Source: G039029935 sp039029935
Lineage (GTDB): Bacteria > Chloroflexota > Anaerolineae > Caldilineales > Caldilineaceae
Direction: 5' to 3'
Assembly: GCA_039029935.1 (NCBI GenBank)
Contig: JBCCFC010000149.1
Location: 1 to 15,656 of the forward strand
DNA length: 15,656 nt
Shown here in pieces: positions 1 through 5,654 of this stretch. The position numbers were made by a program, and so were the translations under genes. Numbering within the stretch: the first letter of the stretch is position 1; the number at the start of each line of letters is the position of its first letter. A model generated the notes under the pieces. That model was not told where the DNA came from. It was given only the letters and a program-made list of their open reading frames with translations, and did no database searches.

Positions 1-1665
1 AAGACTGCGTTGATTGAAGGGATTCAAGCAGGGAAGCAGACTGCGCTAACCTCGATTTTGACTGAGTTACTTGATACACAGAATGAGATTATTGTGTCGT
101 ATACAAATGCCCAAGTACAAAATCGGCTATTAGCGTTTGAACAAGAGCAAGAGGGCAAACGCGAGATGATTTCGGCCATGATTGATGCCGAGAGTCAAAG
201 CCGTATTGTTGTCTTTGAGGCTGACCGCACGGTGCGGACGGAACTCTTTAATCAATATGCAGAGACGCTGTTAACCAATCGTATTTTGGCCTTAGAAGAA
301 GATCAGCGGATACGTGCAGATCTATTTACACAATATGTAGAGACGGAGATTGCCAATCGGTTAAAAGCACTGGAGACAGAACAGACAACCAAAGGCGAAT
401 TGTTTCAAGCCTATGCTGACGCCGATTTGGAGACCAAGATTGCCGTCTTTAACGAGCAGGTGCAAAATCGGATTGTTAAGCTGACCAATCTCTATGAGAC
501 ACAACGGGAATTAGTGCGTCTCTTCGATGATGCCAATGGACTGTTGACGCAAGTGGCAACAGGGGGTGAAGGTTCGCTATCGACCAATGCCCTTGCCATT
601 GCCCTGTTAAAGGCCGAAGCCTACGCATCATCCACCGAACTGCCCGGCAATATGCAGTTTGTGCTTGATAATTTGTTTGTCTCTGATGCTGGTGAGTTGA
701 ATACAAGTGTTGCGGGACAAACGCAAGATTTAGCAGCGTTGGTTTCTGTCCTTTCTGATCGCATTTCGGCACTGGATGATGAGATTGCAAAGCAATCCGC
801 ATTGATTTTACAAAACGAGGACTATACCTTATTGCCAGAGGAACGGGGTGAAGGGGACCCACTCTTTGCGGCGATTCAACAAAAGTACTTAGATTTATTT
901 GCGCTGGATGAGCTTGCGGATTTGGCGAATGGTTATAGCCTTGATGATGAACAGAATGAGTTAGGCCAAGCAATTCTCACACGCTATGAAACGTTGTTTG
1001 GCGTTGGCGAATTAGCAGATTCCGCCAGTTCACTCTGGGAAGATAGCGATTTATCCGCAGCGATTATACAAAAATATCAAGAACTCTTTGGCCTTGAGCC
1101 GCTGCCCCAAGCATCGGCCATTTTTTCTACTACAACACCAATCTACCAACTGATTACCACAGAGTACCCTGAACTCTTCGAGGCTGGTTCGCTGGAAACA
1201 CTAACCGAGGAACTGGTACAAGGAACGCCGCTTGCAGACACCGGAGAGCAGCAGATTGAGGAATTGGTGCAGTTGCGTGGTGTTGAGCTGATTCCAACAT
1301 ATATTGCGAACGCAACGCCATTGAACCAAGCTATCCAGCAATTAGAAGACGAAATTCTTGCGCTTGAGGAAGTGCTTGAGTCGGAGACAGCGCGGGAACG
1401 TCAATTGACCCAAGCGCGCGATTTGGCATGGGATACCTATACAACGCTGAATAACAAAGTGGCAGAGTTGAACCTGACGCTGACGGCGGCCAATAGCGAA
1501 GTCCGGCTTGCCGCACCCGCCATCCCACCCATCGATCCACTACCTGTTGCCAGCCTCAGCATTTCGTTGCCACTTGCAGCGGTTGCTGGGTTTATTCTCG
1601 CCATTATGATGGTGATTTTGGCTGATTTTATGGGGCGAAAGCCATTTTTGTCTCGGAGAGGTTAA
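1..1665 (+). CDS. Wzz/GNVR-like polysaccharide co-polymerase, C-terminal part (5' truncated)
   Basis: The frame is open to the left edge, so the gene starts outside the window; the TTG at 10 is not needed as a start. The visible ~554 residues (numbered from that TTG) are mostly acidic and helical. Residues ~25-154 form five units with an exact 26-residue period. Residues ~283-450 form six looser ~30-residue units with the pattern PL..AI...Y..LF. A final coiled coil (~437-497) runs into AAPAIPPIDPLP and one hydrophobic segment (~516-538), then a short basic tail (GRKPFLSRRG). The order coiled coil, Ala/Pro-rich 'A.PP..P' motif, TM segment, basic end is that of the C-terminus of Wzz/GNVR chain-length regulators, which sit in the cytoplasmic membrane and control polysaccharide length. 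The large repeat-built region is atypical. The first TM segment expected for the family would lie upstream. Another membrane-anchored coiled-coil protein is possible. A strong terminator follows. Confidence 0.6.
   Translation, partial: KTALIEGIQAGKQTALTSILTELLDTQNEIIVSYTNAQVQNRLLAFEQEQEGKREMISAMIDAESQSRIVVFEADRTVRTELFNQYAETLLTNRILALEEDQRIRADLFTQYVETEIANRLKALETEQTTKGELFQAYADADLETKIAVFNEQVQNRIVKLTNLYETQRELVRLFDDANGLLTQVATGGEGSLSTNALAIALLKAEAYASSTELPGNMQFVLDNLFVSDAGELNTSVAGQTQDLAALVSVLSDRISALDDEIAKQSALILQNEDYTLLPEERGEGDPLFAAIQQKYLDLFALDELADLANGYSLDDEQNELGQAILTRYETLFGVGELADSASSLWEDSDLSAAIIQKYQELFGLEPLPQASAIFSTTTPIYQLITTEYPELFEAGSLETLTEELVQGTPLADTGEQQIEELVQLRGVELIPTYIANATPLNQAIQQLEDEILALEEVLESETARERQLTQARDLAWDTYTTLNNKVAELNLTLTAANSEVRLAAPAIPPIDPLPVASLSISLPLAAVAGFILAIMMVILADFMGRKPFLSRRG
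79..468 (+). repeat. Five 78-bp (26-residue) protein-level repeats
   Basis: A conserved basic residue followed by hydrophobics recurs exactly every 26 residues: R39, R65, R91, R117 and K143 (contexts NRLLAFE, SRIVVFE, NRILALE, NRLKALE, TKIAVFN). Each is preceded by a motif of the ELF.QY.ET type. The DNA copies have diverged, so this is an old internal duplication kept at protein level, probably forming a long helical rod. Confidence 0.75.
856..1359 (+). repeat. Six ~90-bp (30-residue) repeats, PL..AI...Y..LF type
   Basis: Motifs begin at about residues 283 (PLFAAIQQKYLDLF), 316 (ELGQAILTRYETLF), 346 (SDLSAAIIQKYQELF), 376 (TPIYQLITTEYPELF), 406 (TPLADTGEQQIEELV) and 436 (TPLNQAIQQLEDEIL). 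The spacing is 33, 30, 30, 30 and 30 residues. The last two copies are the most diverged and merge into the C-terminal coiled coil. Confidence 0.65.
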
Positions 1666-1701
1666 CGTTTTCTCAGCTCCTTTTTTAATACTTGGGTAAA
1701 C

Positions 1702-1750
1702 AAGAGGGTGAGGATATGTGTAAACTTACACATATCCTCACCCTCTTTTT
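1702..1750 (+). terminator. Strong intrinsic terminator after the Wzz-like gene
   Basis: A perfect 22-bp stem (1702-1723 pairing with 1726-1747) with a nominal 2-nt loop is followed by T1746-T1750. It starts about 37 nt after the stop codon at 1665. On the minus strand the trailing sequence is a weaker CTTGTTT, so the main direction is plus. Confidence 0.85.
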
Positions 1751-1944
1751 GATCCACAATATCAATGGCTGCGACCTTACGCCCCTGCAAAGGGTGATAA
1801 TACTACAGCGAATAAAACTTAAGAGACTTATATAAGTGAAACAAGAAAGCGGCTACGCCGCAACAGGGAAGGCGAAGCTCAACTGTATAGGTGAGGATTG
1901 AGGGTTGATGGAGACAGGAGGCGGAGAGCTAGTATCAGGACTGG
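1751..1944. other. Intergenic stretch without a recognisable gene
   Basis: No convincing ORF, tRNA or other RNA gene is visible between the terminator and the minus-strand ORF ending at 1945. It holds one small GC hairpin (1849-1861) and an ACTTATATAAGT palindrome around 1826-1837. Confidence 0.5.
1846..1861 (-). terminator. Possible weak terminator of the Uma2 unit
   Basis: Read on the minus strand, GCGGC-GTA-GCCGC (1861 to 1849) is followed by TTTCTTGTTT. The stem is only 5 bp, but it lies about 85 nt beyond the last minus-strand stop codon and has a T-rich tail. Confidence 0.35.
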
Positions 1945-2160
1945 TCACCTTACTCCCTTATCCCACACCAATCTCACCTCCTTCAACTCCTCGGCTTCGA
2001 TGATTCCCTTTATCTTTCTCTCGTCCAAGACCAATCTTGGAATCTCGATACCTATTTGCACCAACCGTGAGGTATAAATCTCGAAAGGGATAAATTTCAA
2101 TTTAAGGAGATCAACAATCATGCGTCGTTTCGGCCTCGACTTGCATTCCTCATTAATCAT
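1945..2160 (-). CDS. Small hypothetical protein overlapping the Uma2 gene end
   Basis: This is a 71-residue ORF starting MINEECKS. Its ATG overlaps the TAA of the preceding Uma2 gene within ATGATTAATG, an 8-nt overlap typical of translational coupling. Read in the same frame the ORF can extend upstream to 2190, but that part lies inside the Uma2 gene. The product has a basic start (KSRPKRR) and alternating hydrophobic stretches (VDLLKLKFIPFEIY, LVQIGIEIPRLVLDE, IKGIIEAEEL) that look like a folded alpha/beta fragment. There is no clear Shine-Dalgarno sequence. I do not recognise the family. It could be the remnant of a longer protein or a genuine partner of the Uma2 protein. The overlap and protein-like composition support it; the short length argues for caution. 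Confidence 0.4.
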   Translation of the reverse strand: MINEECKSRPKRRMIVDLLKLKFIPFEIYTSRLVQIGIEIPRLVLDERKIKGIIEAEELKEVRLVWDKGVR

Positions 2161-3064
2161 CGCGAACACCCAATGCTCGCAGTTTAGCACGTAATCGCTC
2201 TATTTCAAGATTGGCCTGCTCTTTCGCAATACGTTCTTGTTCAGCACGAGCATGTTCTTGTTCAGCACGTTCCTCGCCAGTGAGAATCAAGTTTCCATAG
2301 ATATCACACCAACGAATCCAAGGAAATTCAACATCTTCAAACTCACCCTCCCAAAATGTTAGCGACAAACCAAGGTCCGGCAAAGTAAAATCGTCACGGG
2401 GCGTATATTGGTCCCCTTGCAATTCATAGACGTTGAGCACATGATCCTGTGCATAGTTGCCAATGTCCATGATTACATAGTATTTGACACCCAAATTGGC
2501 ATATCGCTCAAATTTTGCCCCAGCCTCATTCCCTGTTTTGTTCGAGACAATCTCAACAACCAACTCAGGCGGCTTTTGATATTTCCACATAAAGTACGAG
2601 CAATTTTCTTTGTCAAGTGCATCGTTCCCAACCGACACCCCCAAACTTAAGAGCATATCTGGTACAATGGCTGGTTTCTTTGGATGCTCAAACAGCCCTA
2701 CGTTGGCGGTGGCTATAAACGGACGTGGCAGATAGCGCGAGCTATAGAGTGGCTCGACCAGCAAACGTTGTTGTTTTTCGGATGGCATGTTATCCACAGG
2801 TTCATCGTCCTCAGTAATGATCTCATCGTAGTTGATTTCTTCTGCATAGTGGTATTGCGTCGTGACATCATTATTTGATGGTCGCTTTTTATGCCAGATA
2901 GGTGATTCTGGGTAGACGCCATTCTGCGACCCTTGACGTGTTTGTAGGGGCTTCCGTTTGTGTTGGGTTTCGGTGACCTTATTCGGATTGATCAGCGGCA
3001 TCACCTCGGGTAAGGCGACCGCTGAAGAAATCAACTGATTTGTGTCTACAGTTTGTATTGTCAC
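2153..3064 (-). CDS. Uma2-family (DUF820) protein, predicted PD-(D/E)XK nuclease fold
   Basis: The protein has 303 residues from the GTG at 3064, chosen because AGGAG (3076-3080) lies 11 nt upstream; an in-frame GTG at 3097 has no such site. Hallmarks of the family are present: VPDMLLSLGV, PPELVVEIVSN, and K.ERYANLGVKYYVIMDIG, which correspond to the acidic and lysine positions of the PD-(D/E)XK-like core. A ~75-residue polar N-terminal extension precedes the domain, and the C-terminus is a charged coiled coil (EERAEQEHARAEQERIAKEQ...). Uma2 proteins occur in many copies in Cyanobacteria and Chloroflexota. Despite the 'restriction endonuclease' label their role is largely unknown. There is no methyltransferase or transposase nearby, so a restriction role is not supported here. 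The gene lies downstream of mrp on the same strand, ~110 bp away. Confidence 0.85.
   Translation of the reverse strand: MTIQTVDTNQLISSAVALPEVMPLINPNKVTETQHKRKPLQTRQGSQNGVYPESPIWHKKRPSNNDVTTQYHYAEEINYDEIITEDDEPVDNMPSEKQQRLLVEPLYSSRYLPRPFIATANVGLFEHPKKPAIVPDMLLSLGVSVGNDALDKENCSYFMWKYQKPPELVVEIVSNKTGNEAGAKFERYANLGVKYYVIMDIGNYAQDHVLNVYELQGDQYTPRDDFTLPDLGLSLTFWEGEFEDVEFPWIRWCDIYGNLILTGEERAEQEHARAEQERIAKEQANLEIERLRAKLRALGVRDD
2233..2269 (-). repeat. 21-bp tandem repeat coding for coiled-coil heptads
   Basis: GTTCTTGTTCAGCACG occurs at 2233-2248 and again at 2254-2269, a 21-bp period. This equals exactly seven residues (AEQE-type heptads) in the coiled-coil tail of the Uma2 protein, suggesting recent heptad duplication. 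Confidence 0.7.
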
Positions 3065-3096
3065 GGATAAATTTGCTCCTACACATATACCGTACA

Positions 3097-3128
3097 CGCG
3101 TTTGGCGATTCATTGTCAACCAAACGCG
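3097..3128. repeat. 9-bp inverted repeat upstream of the Uma2 gene
   Basis: CGCGTTTGG (3097-3105) and CCAAACGCG (3120-3128) are perfect inverse complements separated by 14 nt, between mrp and the Uma2 gene. No T-tract follows on the minus strand, so it may be an operator or a factor-dependent terminator of mrp rather than a classical intrinsic terminator. Confidence 0.5.
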
Positions 3129-3174
3129 CATCTATCTAATCTGACTTGCGAGATAAAAGGGGGAACCCATCAAT

Positions 3175-4275
3175 TTACAAAATTTTCAACTCAGGATCAG
3201 GCACCAAAGTCATGATGCTAATCCGCGCCGCAATTTTCCGCGCCAATTGACGGAAGGACTGCGCCGCCGCACTCTCTGGTGCAGAGATCACAATCGGTGT
3301 GCCATCATCACCGCCGACACGCACACGTGAATCTAGCTCAACACGCCCCAAGAACTCCATGCCCATTGTACTCGCCGCTTCTTCACCACCACCGGAACCA
3401 AAGATGTCGCCTGCCATATTTTCGATGACACCAAAGATGGGAATCTCCAGCCGCTGAAAGGCCGCAGCACCCCGTTTGGCATCGCTCACGGCAACAGCTT
3501 GTGGGCTGGTAACGATGACGCCGCCTGTCAGCGGAACACTCTGCGCTAAGCTCAACTGTGCGTCACCTGTGCCAGGTGGCAGATCGACAATCAGATAGTC
3601 CAATTCGCCCCAACGCACATCGGTGAACAACTGCTGGATGGCTTTATGCAGCATTGGCCCACGCCAAACCACAGCCTCACCTTCGGGCATCAGAAAGCCC
3701 ATGCTGATCAGTTGGACGCTGACATCTTGCCCTGCGGTTGAACCGGAGCCAGGATAGCTCGCTTCGAAGGGAACCATTTTGTTGTTATCCACGCGCGGCT
3801 TGCCACTCTTGCCAAACATGATGGGAATGTTGGGTCCATAGATATCGGCATCCAACACACCAACTGATGCGCCATCCAATGCCAAGCTCACCGCCAGATT
3901 GGTGCTGACGGTTGATTTTCCCACGCCGCCTTTACCACTGGCAACCGCCACAATGTTTTTGACAGGAATGTTGAGCTTGCCCGCAATACGGCTATCTCCG
4001 CGCACATCGGCATCAAAGCGCACCTGAATGTTACCGACGCCCTCGACCATTGACTGGATGGCAGCGATGCTCTCCTGCTCCATCTGGCCGCGCATCGGGC
4101 AGGCTGGTGTGGTCAACATGATCGTGAAACCCACGTTGTTGCCGCTGATGGTGACATCACGAATCATGTTCAACGAAACTAGGTCGTCATGTAATTCTGG
4201 CTCTTGTACAGTACTCAACGCTTTGCGGATACTGTCTTCGGTAATGGTCGTTTTTTTGTTTTTAAGTCCAAACAC
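3175..4275 (-). CDS. mrp: Mrp/ApbC-family P-loop ATPase (Fe-S cluster carrier type), lacking CxxC
   Basis: The product has 366 residues. Residues ~10-90 are a MIP18/DUF59 domain with the conserved TTPACPMRG (Cys59). The ParA/MinD-like ATPase follows, with SGKGGVGKST (113-122) as deviant Walker A, DADIYGPNIP (142-151), MGFLMPEGEAVVWRGPM (192-208) and DLPPGTGD (231-238). Family members bind ATP and carry or transfer [4Fe-4S] clusters in the cytosol. The C-terminal CxxC that bridges the cluster is absent: ENMAGDIFGSGGGEEAA (285-301) runs straight from ENM to the FGSGGG motif. The start is a GTG with AGGA overlapping the stop of the HEPN gene, only 14 bp upstream, so the gene is co-transcribed with the MNT-HEPN pair. 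Family assignment is secure; the Fe-S carrier function is uncertain. Confidence 0.93.
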   Translation of the reverse strand: MFGLKNKKTTITEDSIRKALSTVQEPELHDDLVSLNMIRDVTISGNNVGFTIMLTTPACPMRGQMEQESIAAIQSMVEGVGNIQVRFDADVRGDSRIAGKLNIPVKNIVAVASGKGGVGKSTVSTNLAVSLALDGASVGVLDADIYGPNIPIMFGKSGKPRVDNNKMVPFEASYPGSGSTAGQDVSVQLISMGFLMPEGEAVVWRGPMLHKAIQQLFTDVRWGELDYLIVDLPPGTGDAQLSLAQSVPLTGGVIVTSPQAVAVSDAKRGAAAFQRLEIPIFGVIENMAGDIFGSGGGEEAASTMGMEFLGRVELDSRVRVGGDDGTPIVISAPESAAAQSFRQLARKIAARISIMTLVPDPELKIL

Positions 4276-4289
4276 GTGATTTTTTGTTC

Positions 4290-4643
4290 CTAATTTTTCT
4301 CTGCTAACTTGGTTAATATTTCCTGTATTTGATTAACAACCGCTGGCAGTTCATTGTCGACTACAGTCCAAACAATTTCTAAATTGACACCAAAATAATC
4401 ATGAATCAACTTATCCCGAAGACCAGCCATGCTTTTCCACGGTATAGATGAGTAGCTCTCACGCAATTCAAAGGAAAGTCTTTTTGTTGCCTCTCCAGCG
4501 ATTTCTAATGTGCGAATAACAGCGTCTTGTGATTTTTGATCACCGATAAATTCTTCATAGCTAATCCCGTCAATATAGGAAATAGCGCGCATGGTAGCCT
4601 CAAGAATATCGGCTAGAAACTCCTCTTCACTTCGATTAGACAT
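4290..4643 (-). CDS. HepT-like HEPN-domain ribonuclease toxin (DUF86)
   Basis: The protein has 117 residues and is all-helical, with the HepT RX4HXY motif seen as RDKLIHDYFG near residues 76-85, preceded by IPWKSMAGL as usual in the family. HepT proteins are RNases that are neutralised when the partner MntA AMPylates the Tyr of this motif; the Tyr is present here. The ATG overlaps the end of the upstream MNT gene by 8 nt (TATGTCTAA), so translation of the two is coupled. The length is normal for the family. As R, H and Y are all intact, the protein could be catalytically active. Confidence 0.9.
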   Translation of the reverse strand: MSNRSEEEFLADILEATMRAISYIDGISYEEFIGDQKSQDAVIRTLEIAGEATKRLSFELRESYSSIPWKSMAGLRDKLIHDYFGVNLEIVWTVVDNELPAVVNQIQEILTKLAEKN

Positions 4644-4968
4644 AAACTATGCTGTTTTGAATCCGTTCTGCAACACTGGGTACACGGATACTCTGTATGC
4701 CGCCAGGCGTCAATACCTCAACATGTTTTTCAAACAGTTGCTCTAAATAATCAACGAGTTCAACAAATTTGAATCCAATTGGTCGCTCAAATTCAACCAC
4801 CATGTTGATATCTTGGTTATCATCGTCTAACTGACCTGGTGCTGAGGTTTCTGAGCCTGAGCCGTTTGATGAATAACCAAATAGCCCCATGCGCTTAACC
4901 CCATATTCTGAATTCAGATAGGGTTTTTGCTCGCGCAAACGGTTCATGATTAATTCTTTTGTCAGCAT
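4636..4968 (-). CDS. MNT-type minimal nucleotidyltransferase (MntA-like antitoxin), altered active site
   Basis: This 110-residue protein has the typical ending VVEFERPIGFKFVELVDYLEQLFEK...VEVLTPGG of nucleotidyltransferases paired with HepT. Such proteins detoxify the HEPN partner by adding AMP to its Tyr. The usual GSYARGE...DSDIDLL active site is changed here: G31-Y32 replaces Gly-Ser, about ten extra residues rich in Ser, Gly and Asp follow (33-50), and the DxD reads D53-I-N55. Catalysis is therefore doubtful. The start ATG has a good GAGGA site 7 nt upstream. It is the first gene of the MNT-HEPN-mrp operon. The rest of the fold looks intact, so it is not an obvious pseudogene. Confidence 0.88.
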   Translation of the reverse strand: MLTKELIMNRLREQKPYLNSEYGVKRMGLFGYSSNGSGSETSAPGQLDDDNQDINMVVEFERPIGFKFVELVDYLEQLFEKHVEVLTPGGIQSIRVPSVAERIQNSIVYV

Positions 4969-4998
4969 TTTATTGTCCTCTACTCACAGGAATAAAAT

Positions 4999-5017
4999 AA
5001 GGGCAATTCTTGCCCTT
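4999..5017 (-). terminator. Hairpin terminator after the RidA-like gene / leader hairpin of the MNT operon
   Basis: An 8-bp stem AAGGGCAA/TTGCCCTT with a 3-nt loop is followed on the minus strand by ATTTTATT, and on the plus strand by TCTATTTTT. It lies ~65 bp after the RidA-like stop codon and ~30 bp before the MNT start, so it can end the ridA transcript or act as an attenuator in the MNT leader. Confidence 0.65.
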
Positions 5018-5030
5018 TCTATTTTTGGTT

Positions 5031-5036
5031 ATTATA
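5031..5036 (-). promoter_or_regulatory. Possible -10 element of the MNT-HEPN-mrp operon
   Basis: On the minus strand a perfect TATAAT (5036 to 5031) lies ~63 nt before the MNT start codon. No good -35 hexamer is visible 16-18 nt upstream, so the assignment is tentative. If used, the transcript would begin just before the 4999-5017 hairpin. Confidence 0.4.
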
Positions 5037-5083
5037 GTCCATTTCATGTTTATATGCTGTTGGCGGCGTACCTGTTCAAGCCA

Positions 5084-5473
5084 TTAATCACCTGCACCGA
5101 CAATCGCCTCAACTTCAACCTCAACCAGATATTCCGGTGCAACCAATTTGGCCTCCACCAATGTATTGACAGGACGAATCGCATCCAACCGCTCTTTGTG
5201 GACTTTGATGATTTCAGGTGCGTACACAACATCGCTGATATAAATTCGGATGCGGATGATGTCCTCAAAACGGCCACCCAACGCTTGGATGGATGTATCG
5301 ATGCGGTCGAGGATGAAGTGAAATTGTGCGGCTGGATCGCCTTCGCCCACAACGCCATCATCGCCAGATGCGACTGTGCCGCCGACAATGATGCGGTCGC
5401 CTACACGGATGGCACGGCTATATCCCGCCATCTCTTCCCATTTTGTGCCTGTGCTGTATAGCTGTTTTGTCAT
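5084..5473 (-). CDS. RidA (YjgF/YER057c/UK114) family protein without the catalytic Arg
   Basis: The protein has 129 residues from the ATG at 5473, chosen because AAGGAG lies 5 nt upstream; the frame stays open to 5554 but that extension has no such site. Family features are the start with YSTGTKWEEMAGYSRA, VGDRIIVGGTVA (24-35), ILDRIDTSIQALGG...DIIRIRIYISD and the closing VEVEVEAIV. Classical RidA enzymes hydrolyse reactive enamine/imine intermediates such as 2-aminoacrylate using an Arg in the (P)xR(S/T) segment. Here that position reads PVNTLV with Asn103, as in non-deaminase Rid subgroups. It probably forms the usual trimer but may use another substrate. It is a single gene, divergent from the dioxygenase, with hairpin 4999-5017 downstream. 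Confidence 0.9.
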   Translation of the reverse strand: MTKQLYSTGTKWEEMAGYSRAIRVGDRIIVGGTVASGDDGVVGEGDPAAQFHFILDRIDTSIQALGGRFEDIIRIRIYISDVVYAPEIIKVHKERLDAIRPVNTLVEAKLVAPEYLVEVEVEAIVGAGD

Positions 5474-5515
5474 GATTTCTCCTTGTAAAAAGTTGAAGGG
5501 TTGAAAAGGTGAATG

Positions 5516-5521
5516 ATTATA
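5516..5521 (-). promoter_or_regulatory. -10 element of the RidA-like gene
   Basis: A perfect TATAAT (minus strand, 5521 to 5516) lies 42 nt before the start codon. The -35 region about 17 nt upstream is a weak GTTTGC (5544 to 5539). Confidence 0.5.
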
Positions 5522-5595
5522 AGAGTAACCGAATGATAGCAAACCGCAATCCATATCGCAACAACTCAGTACAGATTTTTCACCATTCCATCAAA

Positions 5596-5614
5596 CGTGT
5601 ACATCGTGTACAAT
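5596..5614. promoter_or_regulatory. CGTGTACA direct repeats overlapping a -10-like site before the dioxygenase gene
   Basis: CGTGTACA occurs at 5596-5603 and 5605-5612, a 9-bp period; each holds the palindrome TGTACA. The second copy overlaps TACAAT (5609-5614), a -10-like element ~41 nt upstream of the plus-strand gene. The arrangement would suit a repressor operator between the divergent genes. Confidence 0.4.
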
Positions 5615-5654
5615 AAGGATATCATTCAATACTTGTATCAAATAGGAGAGTACC

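Noticed and set aside
10..12. TTG at position 10 as the start of the Wzz-like gene
   Set aside because: The frame is open to the first base, there is no room to see a ribosome-binding site, and the family needs an N-terminal TM segment that would lie upstream.
1751..1944. tRNA or small RNA gene
   Set aside because: No cloverleaf, T-loop consensus or promoter/terminator pair was found; only one short GC hairpin is visible.
2153..3097. Uma2 gene as a restriction enzyme or a transposon cargo
   Set aside because: No methyltransferase, transposase or terminal repeats are nearby; the label comes only from the fold.
4946..5461. 171-codon plus-strand ORF
   Set aside because: It is antisense to the RidA-like gene and crosses the 4999-5017 hairpin and the MNT promoter region; the Cys/Asp-rich composition is not protein-like.
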